From contig NZ_CP042467.1 of assembly GCF_007993755.1 (NCBI RefSeq), forward strand, positions 372,001 through 436,000: a stretch of 64,000 nt of DNA, read 5' to 3'. Under the pieces are notes generated by a model. It ran no database searches and had not been told where the DNA came from. It saw only the letters and a list, made by a program, of their open reading frames with translations. How positions within the stretch are numbered: position 1 is the first letter of the stretch; every line of letters begins with the position of its first letter. The DNA is from Microvenator marinus. Lineage in GTDB: Bacteria > Myxococcota_A > Bradymonadia > Bradymonadales > Bradymonadaceae. The translations under genes and the position numbers were made by a program. This document shows positions 8,197-16,411 of this stretch, in pieces.

Positions 8197-10137
8197 CTAT
8201 TTTTGGTAGTCAGGATCGATCCACCAAGGGAGCGAGTACATCTGAGGCCGGGTCTGGTTGATAATCATGTTTTGTACACGTGGATTCCAAACCGCAGTGG
8301 CTCGTGGCGAGTAGAAGAACGTGTAGGGTTGCTCTTCGTGAAGGAGCTGGTGGAACTCATGGAACATCTTGAGGCGCTCTGCCTCGTCGAATGTCACGCG
8401 CAACTTCTCGATAATTTCGTCTGCTCTTTTGTTGCGGAAGCCGACACGGTTTGACCCCTTAGGCACATCGGCCTGAGATGAGTGCCAAATCTGGTAAGGG
8501 TCGATGACCCATGAGAGGCCCCAGCCGCCCGTGAATGCGTCGAAGTCTCCTTCATCCATCTTCTTCTGCATGGTCGGCCAGTCCACCGCGAGCTGAGTCA
8601 TGTTGATGCCGATCTTCCTCAAGTCTTCCTTGAAAACACTGAGGTAGGTTCGGACCTCTGGACGGTCGTAAGAGACGACGTTGAAGTCGAAGTTCACTTT
8701 GGTTCCGTTGATGACCTTGTCGCGGATACCGTCACCATCCGTGTCAATCCAACCTGCGTCTTCGAGAAGCTTCTTGGCTTCATCGAGATTGAAGGGGATA
8801 GGCTTGATGCTCGTGTCGTTAGCTGGGTGCTTGTAATAGAACGGACCGGTCTGAACGGTACCCAAGCCGAAGAATACGTTGTCGATGATTCCCTGTCGGT
8901 TGAGCGCCATGGTCATCGCCTTTCTGACTCGTTTGTCTTGGAAGAGCGGCTTATTCGCGTTCCATCCGATGTAGTAGTAGGCGAAGACGTCTACTAGGCG
9001 GTGATTGAGCTCGCCACGAGTGAACGCCGAATCTTTGGCGTCACGAATATCGTTCTTATAGTGATTTGGCGGAAGGCTTGGCAAAACGTCGATCTCGTCC
9101 GCCTTGATCTTAAGATATGCAGCTTCCGGGTCTTTGACGATGGAGTACTCAATTCGATCAATTGGGTATCGCGTTCCAAAGTACTTGTCGTTTCTCTCCA
9201 AAATCACGTGTTCGCTAGCCTTGGCTTCAACGAAACGGTAGGGGCCTGTTCCCAGGGCATACTTTGACGCCCAGTGATTGTTGAACTGCAGACCAAGGGT
9301 CTCAGCAGGAAGGTCCTCGCCGGTTTCGTCTTTGGTGTAGAGCCATTTTGGAAGAGGGTAGACTCCAATCGAGAAGTCCATCGAGTTGTAAGTCTTTTGC
9401 TTCCACTTAACCTTGAACGTGTACTTGTCGACGACAGTCGCACTCTCAAAGTCCTCGTAATAGTTCTTGAGAGCGCCGGCCTCAACTTGAGGGTTTTTGA
9501 CCATCTCAAAATAGAACACTGCGTCCTCTGCAGTCAGCTCGCGCTGCTCTTTGAGCCAGGCAAACTTCGGGTCCGAGAAGTCAACATTTGGAACGTGCCA
9601 GTAGACCCCTTCTCGCAAATGGATCGTGTACTCCAAAAAGTCGTCGGAAACTGTGACTTTGTAGGCGAGGTCTGGAACCCAACGGTCTGGGTTGGAGAAG
9701 TCACGACGTGCAAAAGCCGAGTGAATCAGGCTCTGAAGGTTGGACACGTCCACCGAATTCTCGGTCAACCAGTTGTAGCCTTTTGGAGTGTCACCGAGAT
9801 AATTTCGAAGCGTGCCCCCAAACTTTGCGTCCGCCGGCACTTTCAGGTCCTGAGCGGCCTCAAGGATATTGTCCGGGTCATTGAGCGCGTCCGCGTATTT
9901 TCCATTGTCCGCAGACCCACCAGCCGACGAGCCTCCCGTTCCCCCAGCGAGCGCCACGCCCGAATTGAGTTTCTGCAGGATTTGCTCATTTGAGGCATTC
10001 AACGACTCGACCTTCTTGGAGAGCTCCAGCGCCGCACGTTCTGCGGAATTGGTTTGCACAAGGTTCAGAATGGTCAAGAGCGAGAGGACGACGAGCGTCC
10101 CGATCAGGAAAAGTGTAGCTTTAAACGTACGAGGCAT
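8197..10137 (-). CDS. oppA: Peptide ABC transporter substrate-binding protein, OppA/DppA type, membrane-anchored
   Basis: This 646-residue SBP_bac_5 family protein has the usual two-lobe sequence with conserved stretches such as FAYYYIGWNANKPLFQDKRV and VRKAMTMALNRQGII. It should capture peptides in the periplasm and deliver them to OppBC. The N-terminus is odd. It has one strong hydrophobic helix (residues 8-28), no lipobox Cys and no clear cleavage site, then a heptad-like segment at about 35-60 and a Gly/Ser-rich linker. It therefore looks tethered to the inner membrane as an uncleaved anchor. ATG at 10137 was preferred to the GTG at 10146 because GGAG lies 9 nt upstream of it. It is the first gene of the operon. 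Confidence 0.9.
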   Translation of the reverse strand: MPRTFKATLFLIGTLVVLSLLTILNLVQTNSAERAALELSKKVESLNASNEQILQKLNSGVALAGGTGGSSAGGSADNGKYADALNDPDNILEAAQDLKVPADAKFGGTLRNYLGDTPKGYNWLTENSVDVSNLQSLIHSAFARRDFSNPDRWVPDLAYKVTVSDDFLEYTIHLREGVYWHVPNVDFSDPKFAWLKEQRELTAEDAVFYFEMVKNPQVEAGALKNYYEDFESATVVDKYTFKVKWKQKTYNSMDFSIGVYPLPKWLYTKDETGEDLPAETLGLQFNNHWASKYALGTGPYRFVEAKASEHVILERNDKYFGTRYPIDRIEYSIVKDPEAAYLKIKADEIDVLPSLPPNHYKNDIRDAKDSAFTRGELNHRLVDVFAYYYIGWNANKPLFQDKRVRKAMTMALNRQGIIDNVFFGLGTVQTGPFYYKHPANDTSIKPIPFNLDEAKKLLEDAGWIDTDGDGIRDKVINGTKVNFDFNVVSYDRPEVRTYLSVFKEDLRKIGINMTQLAVDWPTMQKKMDEGDFDAFTGGWGLSWVIDPYQIWHSSQADVPKGSNRVGFRNKRADEIIEKLRVTFDEAERLKMFHEFHQLLHEEQPYTFFYSPRATAVWNPRVQNMIINQTRPQMYSLPWWIDPDYQK

Positions 10138-10194
10138 TGAGAGCACTCCAGAAGAGTCGCCTATCTGCGACTAGGCTCGGAAAAAAGTCGGCGT

Positions 10195-10223
10195 AACATA
10201 TGGACGAGGCGCTAAGGTGTCAA
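10195..10223 (-). promoter_or_regulatory. Predicted sigma70-type promoter of oppABCDF
   Basis: On the minus strand there is a perfect -35 TTGACA (10223-10218), a 17-nt spacer, and a -10 TATGTT (10200-10195), 58 nt before the oppA ATG. It is one of the best promoter matches in the window and the only one I see for the five-gene transport operon. Confidence 0.65.
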
Positions 10224-10239
10224 CCCTCGGCGCAAGGGC

Positions 10240-12024
10240 TCATTCCTCTTCAAAGACGCCCACAACTTTAATGTGAAGCTCTTCGAGTTGCGCCGGGTCA
10301 ACGAGGTTTGGTGCGTCTGACATGGCGTCTGCCGCGCGCTGTGTTTTGGGGAATGCGATGACGTCACGGATGCTCTCAGCGCGAGAAAGCAGCATGATGA
10401 GTCGGTCCATTCCGAAGGCAATTCCGCCGTGCGGCGGCGTGCCGTAGGTCAAGGCATCAAGCAAGAAGCCGAATTTCTGCCGTGCCTCTTCCTTAGAAAG
10501 CCCAAGGAGTTCGAACACGCGGTTTTGCACGGTTTCCTGGTGGATACGAATTGAGCCACCGCCAATCTCACTGCCGTTGAGAACGAGGTCGTAGGCTTGC
10601 GCCTTAACTTCCTTGGGATTGGTATCGAGCAGCTCAACTTGGTCCGGACGAGGACTCGTGAATGGGTGGTGCATCGCGTAGTAGCGGCCTTCGGCCTCGT
10701 CGTATTCGAACATGGGGAAGTCCGTCACCCAACAAAACCTGAAGGCTTCTTTGTCGATGAGTCCGAGGTCGCCGCCGAGCTTCTTCCTCAGGTTTCCGAG
10801 CGCCGCGCAGGTGACGGATTCCTTGGCGGCAACCATCACAAGGAGGTCGCCAGGCTCAGCTTCAAAAGCAGTCTCAAACTTGGTGCGAACTTCGTCGTCG
10901 AAGAATTTGGAAACGCCGCCGGACCAACCATCCGAATTGACCTTTGCCCATGCAAGGCCTTTCGCACCGTAGATGCCTACGAACGGTTCGAGTTCGTCGA
11001 TCATTTTACGGCTAAACGTCTCTGACCCACCCGGAATTCTGATTCCACGAACAATGCCGCCTTCGCTGACAGTTTGTTCAAACACCTGGAATCCGCTCTG
11101 GCCAGCGATTTCTGTGACGTCTACGAGTTCAAGGCCGAATCGAAGGTCGGGTGCGTCGACACCGAAGCGACGCATCGCCTCATCGTAAGAGATGCGCTCA
11201 AAGGGCGGATTGATCTCAAAGCCAGCACAGGTGAAGATTGATTTCATCAACCCTTCGCAAATCCGCATGACGTCTTCGGTGGTGACAAAAGACATCTCCA
11301 TATCGATCTGCGTGAATTCGGGCTGGCGATCCGCGCGCAAATCCTCGTCGCGGAAACAGCGCACGATCTGGAAGTAACGGTCAAAGCCCGAAACCATGAG
11401 CAATTGCTTGAATATCTGCGGGGATTGAGGAAGCGCGTAAAACCGGCCTGGATTGACGCGAGAAGGGACGAGGTAGTCTCGCGCTCCTTCAGGCGTGGAC
11501 TTGGTCAAGTACGGGGTCTCGAGCTCTTCAAAGAGGTTCTGCGTAAGATAAGTGCGGGTCGCTTGATTGACCTTGCTTCGAAGGCGGAGAGCTCGTTGAA
11601 GAGGCTCTCTCCTCAGGTCAAGGTATCGATACTCCAAACGTAACATTTCATTCGCGTCCGTGTTTTCACGGATCTGAAATGGAGGTGTTTTCGACTTCGA
11701 AAACACTTCAAGTCGCTTACCGATGACCTCAACCTCTCCCGTTGGGAGGCGATCGTTGATGTTAGAGCCACGGCTTACAACCTGGCCAACAATGCCGATG
11801 CACCATTCGGACCTGAGTTGATTGGCTAGCTCGTAAGATTCCTCTGTGTCGGATTCAAATCGGACCTGCACGAGGCCCTCTTTATCCCTCATATCAATGA
11901 AAATGACGCCGCCGTGGTCTCGGGAGCTCGCGACCCAGCCGAAAAGAATGACCTCTTGACCGATATGCTCAGCTCTAAGGTCACCACAAAAATGCGATCG
12001 TTTAAATTCACTCAGGAAAGACAC
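10240..12024 (-). CDS. aspS: Aspartyl-tRNA synthetase (bacterial type)
   Basis: The 594-residue length matches bacterial AspRS. The N-terminal OB-fold anticodon domain (about 1-110) is followed by class II motif 2 (FQIVRCFRDEDLRADRQPEF), the bacterial GAD insertion in the middle, and motif 3 (GIAFGMDRLIMLLSRAESIR). It charges tRNA-Asp. Whether it also charges tRNA-Asn was not assessed. The start is GTG at 12024 with AGGAG 9 nt upstream. Its own promoter lies just before it, so it is probably transcribed separately from the kinase upstream. Confidence 0.97.
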   Translation of the reverse strand: MSFLSEFKRSHFCGDLRAEHIGQEVILFGWVASSRDHGGVIFIDMRDKEGLVQVRFESDTEESYELANQLRSEWCIGIVGQVVSRGSNINDRLPTGEVEVIGKRLEVFSKSKTPPFQIRENTDANEMLRLEYRYLDLRREPLQRALRLRSKVNQATRTYLTQNLFEELETPYLTKSTPEGARDYLVPSRVNPGRFYALPQSPQIFKQLLMVSGFDRYFQIVRCFRDEDLRADRQPEFTQIDMEMSFVTTEDVMRICEGLMKSIFTCAGFEINPPFERISYDEAMRRFGVDAPDLRFGLELVDVTEIAGQSGFQVFEQTVSEGGIVRGIRIPGGSETFSRKMIDELEPFVGIYGAKGLAWAKVNSDGWSGGVSKFFDDEVRTKFETAFEAEPGDLLVMVAAKESVTCAALGNLRKKLGGDLGLIDKEAFRFCWVTDFPMFEYDEAEGRYYAMHHPFTSPRPDQVELLDTNPKEVKAQAYDLVLNGSEIGGGSIRIHQETVQNRVFELLGLSKEEARQKFGFLLDALTYGTPPHGGIAFGMDRLIMLLSRAESIRDVIAFPKTQRAADAMSDAPNLVDPAQLEELHIKVVGVFEEE

Positions 12025-12059
12025 AATAGGCTCCTTCTCGTCTCAAGTAACGAAGGTGC

Positions 12060-12088
12060 CTTAAATCATGCTGTAAAGCGGGTGTCAA
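12060..12088 (-). promoter_or_regulatory. Predicted sigma70-type promoter of aspS
   Basis: The minus strand shows a perfect -35 TTGACA (12088-12083), a 17-nt spacer and a -10 TTTAAG (12065-12060), 35 nt before the GTG start. The -10 matches four of six consensus bases. Confidence 0.5.
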
Positions 12089-12093
12089 TCGGC

Positions 12094-13824
12094 TCAGTCT
12101 TTACCCAAAACCTCAGAGAGTTGAGGACGGATGCAAGAGTAACAATCGTTGCGCCCCAGGAATCCACATCCCCGTTTGGGTAAACCGTCCAAATATCTGA
12201 AGGATGGCAACATTTCTTCGCTACTCTCCTTGCGCGCCTCAGCTACTAGCGTCTCCAAGTCTTTACATTTCCTGTTGGTGCGCAACTCGAATTGAAGTTG
12301 TTCGGCGCGCCTCAGCTTTTCCCAAATGCCTGAGGCCCTCATCGTCTTTTCAGCCCGCTCTAGGACTTTGCGCTCAGAATCTACAAGCTTCATCAACTCA
12401 GTTTTAGCTTCAGTGGACCAATTTTTTTGGAGGTAGGCCGCGGAGGCTTTTGCTGCATCTTCGTCGGCGTTGAAAGCCTCGATCATCACCAACCTGACCG
12501 CCGAATCCTCTGAATAGAGCGGTTCAAGCTCAACTGCGCGCGAGAAACTATCGACCGCATCCTTGTAGCGCCCATCTTGTACAAGAGCGCTTCCGAGCAA
12601 AAAGTGAAAATGAGGGTTCTCCTCGTGGTTGAGCCTCGCACCGTTTAGACCCTCAATGGCGCGCGAGATATCCCCTGAGGCCTGGGCCTGAAGAGCCGCA
12701 GCAACGTCTGGCTCCTGCACAAATTTAGCGCGCTCTTCAGCTAGGGTTGACTGGCGAATGGAATCCACCTGGTCGGAAAAAACTTTGCCGGTCAAAGAGC
12801 CGATCGATACGAACACAAAAACGGCCGCCACAGCGAGTGCTCCCACGACCCCTAGAATACGAGGGTCCCTCAGCGACTTCTGCAACTCGGGTGCTTTCAA
12901 AGAGTTAGACAGGGCCACGGTCTCTTGCTGATTGGAAGGGGGCCTTGTCGAGATCGACGTCTCAGGCGGAGTCTCGATTTTGATGAGTGCTTCGACAAGA
13001 TCCCTCGCAGAGGCAGGCCGGTTCTCGGGGTTCTTGGAAAGGCAGCTCAAGATGAGCCGCTCAAGTTCAGGAGGAATCGCCTGATGCGAAACTTTTGAAG
13101 GCTGTGGCGGTGGCTCGGTTACGTGCGCGGCAAGGATCTGAGCTACACTACCCCCGGTGAAAGGCACACGCCCAGTGACCATCTCAAAAAGTACGATCCC
13201 CAACGCATAGATATCAGCCCTGTGATCGATCTCCTCGCCGGCCGCCTGTTCAGGAGCCATGTAGCTCGGGGTTCCATAGGTCATCCCGGCTTGCGTCAAC
13301 TTAGTCGCGTCAACACCAAGTCTGACTCTTGCCACCCCAAAATCCGTGACCTTTACGAAAAGCGGGTCGTTTTCCCTGGCCACTATCATAATATTGGCGG
13401 GTTTTAGGTCGCGATGAACAATCCCCAACTCATGCGCCTTTTCCAAGGCGAGCGCGATTTGCTTGGCGATATGGAGCGCAGAAGGGATGTCGAGGTCACG
13501 CTCGGCAAGTATCTCGTCCAAAGCCTTACCATCGAGCCATTCCATAACGAGGAAGAACGAGTTTTCCCCAAACTTTCCGAAGTCGGTGGCGTTGCAGACG
13601 TTGGGGTGGTCAATATGAGCGGCCGCCTGGGCCTCCCGTTGAAACCGTTCGACGACTTCTGGATTGTCCAGAAGTTGGGGATGCAGCATTTTGACTGCTA
13701 CATCCTTGTGCATGAAGGTGTGCTTGGCCTGATAAACAGACCCCATAGCCCCTTCACCCACACGCTTCACAAGCTGATATCGCTCGGAAAGCGTTGTTCC
13801 ACTCAGGTCTTTGTTGGGTTCCAT
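12094..13824 (-). CDS. Ser/Thr protein kinase with TPR-containing extracytoplasmic region
   Basis: Residues about 14-275 form a complete Hanks kinase domain: glycine loop GEGAMGSVY, VAVK lysine, HRDLKPANI catalytic loop, TDFGVAR metal site, GTPSYMAPEQ activation segment end. After a Pro/Ser linker, one membrane helix lies near 310-332, then TPR-like repeats (SGDISRAIEGLNGARLN, HFHFLLGSALVQDGRYKDA). The last 60 residues carry several cysteines, including GCGFLGRNDCYSC, which could bind metal or form disulfides outside the cytoplasm. It follows the membrane protein gene by 7 nt in a three-gene unit. The substrates are unknown; FHA proteins nearby are candidate readers. Confidence 0.93.
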   Translation of the reverse strand: MEPNKDLSGTTLSERYQLVKRVGEGAMGSVYQAKHTFMHKDVAVKMLHPQLLDNPEVVERFQREAQAAAHIDHPNVCNATDFGKFGENSFFLVMEWLDGKALDEILAERDLDIPSALHIAKQIALALEKAHELGIVHRDLKPANIMIVARENDPLFVKVTDFGVARVRLGVDATKLTQAGMTYGTPSYMAPEQAAGEEIDHRADIYALGIVLFEMVTGRVPFTGGSVAQILAAHVTEPPPQPSKVSHQAIPPELERLILSCLSKNPENRPASARDLVEALIKIETPPETSISTRPPSNQQETVALSNSLKAPELQKSLRDPRILGVVGALAVAAVFVFVSIGSLTGKVFSDQVDSIRQSTLAEERAKFVQEPDVAAALQAQASGDISRAIEGLNGARLNHEENPHFHFLLGSALVQDGRYKDAVDSFSRAVELEPLYSEDSAVRLVMIEAFNADEDAAKASAAYLQKNWSTEAKTELMKLVDSERKVLERAEKTMRASGIWEKLRRAEQLQFELRTNRKCKDLETLVAEARKESSEEMLPSFRYLDGLPKRGCGFLGRNDCYSCIRPQLSEVLGKD

Positions 13825-13831
13825 CTACTGC

Positions 13832-14419
13832 TCAAGATCTTCGGACACCCAAACCTACGTGGGTGATCTCATGACCGGTCCACTGTGACACAGCTCTGGC
13901 AGTGTTGAACACTGCATTTTTGTCCGGGCTCGCTTCAATGATAGGCAGGAGGTCGCCTTCGGGGGTGCGCACGAGCAGTGAAAATGCGTCAACTTTAACT
14001 TTCCGTTCGTTTTCGGCGATCGGGTACTTGACCATGGCGTAGACCAATTCATCGATCTCACTAAAGTCGAGTTGACCCTCGGCGCCTTTTACTTCGAGTT
14101 TGCGCTCCGCAAGGTTGAAGGTAGCGAGGTGGGTGTCTTCCATGGAGTCCATCGGCCCGAATCGTGCGGCCATCAGGGCAAATCCGAGCACGACAATAGC
14201 AACCATGACCGTGTTCCAGTCGTGAAAACCGCGCGCGCCCTCATAGGTAAAGAGTCCAAATGAACCCGCGGCCGCTGTCACAGCGCCCCAGAGGCCCCAT
14301 GGGCGCTTTTTAGGGTTCGCACGCTTCGCACTGAGTTCCACGAGATGGCCGGCACCGCGAAGGGTCGGTTTGTAGACTAGGAACTCATGCGAGGTCGAAA
14401 TTTTTCTAGGACGTTTCAC
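13832..14419 (-). CDS. Hypothetical membrane protein
   Basis: I do not recognise the family. About 195 residues: a basic N-terminus (VKRPRKISTSHEF), then a stretch with two close membrane helices (roughly 53-67 and 75-92 of the GTG-started form), and a soluble C-terminal domain that ends in LGVRRS. I prefer the GTG at 14419 because it overlaps the upstream lipoprotein stop (GTGA), as expected for coupled translation. An ATG at 14464 would add 15 residues that merely re-read the end of the lipoprotein gene. The N-terminal position suggests a small membrane-associated sensor or scaffold; this is speculative. Confidence 0.7.
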   Translation of the reverse strand: MKRPRKISTSHEFLVYKPTLRGAGHLVELSAKRANPKKRPWGLWGAVTAAAGSFGLFTYEGARGFHDWNTVMVAIVVLGFALMAARFGPMDSMEDTHLATFNLAERKLEVKGAEGQLDFSEIDELVYAMVKYPIAENERKVKVDAFSLLVRTPEGDLLPIIEASPDKNAVFNTARAVSQWTGHEITHVGLGVRRS

Positions 14420-14943
14420 TTGGAGCTCTGATCCAAGTCCAATCGTGTTCGATGCAATACCCATTTTCCGGACTCCTTGATGACCACGATTTTTGTTGCG
14501 CCCGAGTCGTGGATGGCGAAGATCTCTTTTCGTGTTGCCGTTTCCGATTCCTCCTCTCCATCCACGCTATCGACGAGTTGAGTGAGGTTCGGTGCGAGCA
14601 ACGTAAGCACTGGGTCAAAATCGACCAGACCGTTTTCTGTCGTGATTTTCCCTGCCGCCAAAACGTCTTGGACAGACGATTCGCTGTTGAGGGTAAGAAA
14701 ACTTTTTGTCTCTTGGGATAGGAGCCCCGAAGCTTCCTCGTAGCGCTGCTGCTGGAGCAGGCTGAAGAGCTGCACGATCGCTTGCCGCGCCTCGAGGTAC
14801 GCCTCTTGAGAGTCGTCTTGCTCAGCCGTCTGGACGGACACCCGCTCGGACTCAGGAGGAGGTGGTGGCAGCTCATATCGGGCCGCACAACCGGAAGAGG
14901 CGAGGGCAAGTCCCCAAAAAACAGAAGAAAAACGTAGTTTCAT
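14416..14943 (-). CDS. Hypothetical lipoprotein
   Basis: The ATG at 14943 gives MKLRFSSVFWGLALASSGC, a textbook lipoprotein signal with Cys at residue 19 and a GGAA ribosome site 8 nt upstream. The mature protein has a short Pro/Glu linker, then a helical region (QDDSQEAYLEARQAIVQLF) and a domain ending in a strand-rich segment (HDSGATKIVVIKESGKWVLH). This resembles small DUF-type domains with a final basic strand pair, as in the lipoprotein at 43874-44290. No function can be assigned. It is the first gene of the unit leading to the kinase at 12094-13824. Confidence 0.75.
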   Translation of the reverse strand: MKLRFSSVFWGLALASSGCAARYELPPPPPESERVSVQTAEQDDSQEAYLEARQAIVQLFSLLQQQRYEEASGLLSQETKSFLTLNSESSVQDVLAAGKITTENGLVDFDPVLTLLAPNLTQLVDSVDGEEESETATRKEIFAIHDSGATKIVVIKESGKWVLHRTRLDLDQSSK

Positions 14944-15090
14944 TGTACATTCCATATTAAAGTCGCGGCCAGATGATGTACCACGGTCAGGAAAAGATGA
15001 ATCCAGAATGGTCAAAGTTTCGCATGAGTAGTCTTACGAATACAATTGAGATACCATGCACGGCATTTGCAGTAGGTTCGAAGGGATTTC

Positions 15091-16407
15091 ATGGCTAAGT
15101 TTACACTAGAGTTTGAGACAGATCGCGGTCCATTGCGGCAGGAATACACATCCTCGAGCGTAAGTATCGGACGAGATCCCTCTTCGGATATCCATTTGGA
15201 TCATCCCACGGTATCGCGTCAACATGCCTTGATCATCGAGCATCCGCAGGGCTACACACTGGTTGTGCTGAGTCAAAACGGGCTAACTGCTATCAACGGC
15301 CAGCAGGTGACCAATCAGGCGGAACTCTCGAATGGTGTGACGCTTAATTTCGGTCAGGTCACGGCAATCTTTAGCTCCGCGCATGTGGCTGCCACTGCAC
15401 CCGTTGCCAGAATTCCGCACACCGAAGTCGCGACACAGCCGACGATTCAGCACGAGGCTCGCACCGAGGCGATTCCTGTGGTTCCCGGCCAATCTTTTGG
15501 CGCACCCGGTGGTTTTGGTCAGGGCACCGGTAATTTTGCGCAACCTTCATTCGGGGCGCCTCAGCAACCGGCGCAGAGTTTTGGTCAAGGAGCAATGGGC
15601 GGTACTGGAAACTTTGCCCAGCCGGCATTTGGCCAGGGAACTGGCAATTTTGCGCAGCCCAACGCTGGTGCTCAAGGGTTCGGTGTGCCAACCCCTGCAG
15701 CCGGTCCTCCCCCAGAAAAGACGGGGCAACCCCAGACCGGACACGGCATCATCTCCTGGGATCAGATTGCGGCGCAGGCTGATAGTGCGAAGGAGTCCAA
15801 AGAGGAGACCAACTACGAAAAGCTCCAGAATGCGTCGAAGAAGGGGCAGGGGGAGACCAATCCCATCGTTCTAATAGTCGGTGCAATCGGCTTGATTGGC
15901 ATGGGCTACTTTCTTTTCTTTTACGACGATAGCCCGGCTAGTTTCCAGGCGAACACGGGCGGAGGTGGCGAACAAGAGCGCGTGATCTACGAGCCTTTGG
16001 ATTTCGACTGCCCAACGCCAAAAGACTGTCTTGATAAGGCAGAGAATCGTTATGCGGTTGGGGCAGAAAACCTTCGACGAAAAGAAGTCGACGTCTCGAA
16101 CCTCTTCATGGCCTATCTAAACCTAGATATGGCGGACCGCTTCTATGAGGCTGCCGAGTCCAAGGAGCCTGCGGATCTGGATGCGAAACGAGAGGAAGCC
16201 GCGATTGAGCTCGACGATAAAGAGCGCGACCTAAAGGTGAGATTCCATCAGGCGCAACAGAAGAGCCAACACGAGGAGATGTACAAGGTTTTGGTGGAGG
16301 CCAAAGCGTTCTTCCCGGACAAGCGCTCACGTACAAATAAGTGGGCCGTCAGCAAAGAGACGATGATGAAAGTCAACGGCATCATGCCCAAACCTAAGAA
16401 AAGATAA
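15091..16407 (+). CDS. FHA protein with Gly/Phe/Gln-rich repeats and a membrane helix
   Basis: An N-terminal FHA domain (SIGRDPSSDIHL, then SRQHALI and LSQNGLTAING at residues about 25-70) is followed by a low-complexity linker with three copies of GTGNFAQP. A single membrane helix lies near residue 260-278 (IVLIVGAIGLIGMGYFLFF), and the charged extracytoplasmic part is mostly helical. The canonical FHA Asn is present (QNG), but the preceding Ser-Ser is Ser-Gln. The gene starts with ATG at 15091 and ends 4 nt before the membrane kinase gene, so it is a likely partner or substrate of that kinase. Confidence 0.85.
   Translation: MAKFTLEFETDRGPLRQEYTSSSVSIGRDPSSDIHLDHPTVSRQHALIIEHPQGYTLVVLSQNGLTAINGQQVTNQAELSNGVTLNFGQVTAIFSSAHVAATAPVARIPHTEVATQPTIQHEARTEAIPVVPGQSFGAPGGFGQGTGNFAQPSFGAPQQPAQSFGQGAMGGTGNFAQPAFGQGTGNFAQPNAGAQGFGVPTPAAGPPPEKTGQPQTGHGIISWDQIAAQADSAKESKEETNYEKLQNASKKGQGETNPIVLIVGAIGLIGMGYFLFFYDDSPASFQANTGGGGEQERVIYEPLDFDCPTPKDCLDKAENRYAVGAENLRRKEVDVSNLFMAYLNLDMADRFYEAAESKEPADLDAKREEAAIELDDKERDLKVRFHQAQQKSQHEEMYKVLVEAKAFFPDKRSRTNKWAVSKETMMKVNGIMPKPKKR
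15505..15690 (+). repeat. In-frame FGQGTGNFAQP-type coding repeat
   Basis: Within the FHA gene, three units encoding GTGNFAQP, spaced by Phe/Gly/Ala/Gln-rich segments, recur at roughly 15525-15545, 15601-15623 and 15638-15660. The copies differ at synonymous positions, so this is an old protein repeat and not a recent slippage tract. Confidence 0.7.
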
Positions 16408-16411
16408 GGCG

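Noticed and set aside
15505-15690. Direct repeats in the FHA gene as a mobile or slippage element
   Set aside because: Copies differ at synonymous sites and encode a clean FAQP/GTG motif; it is a coding repeat.
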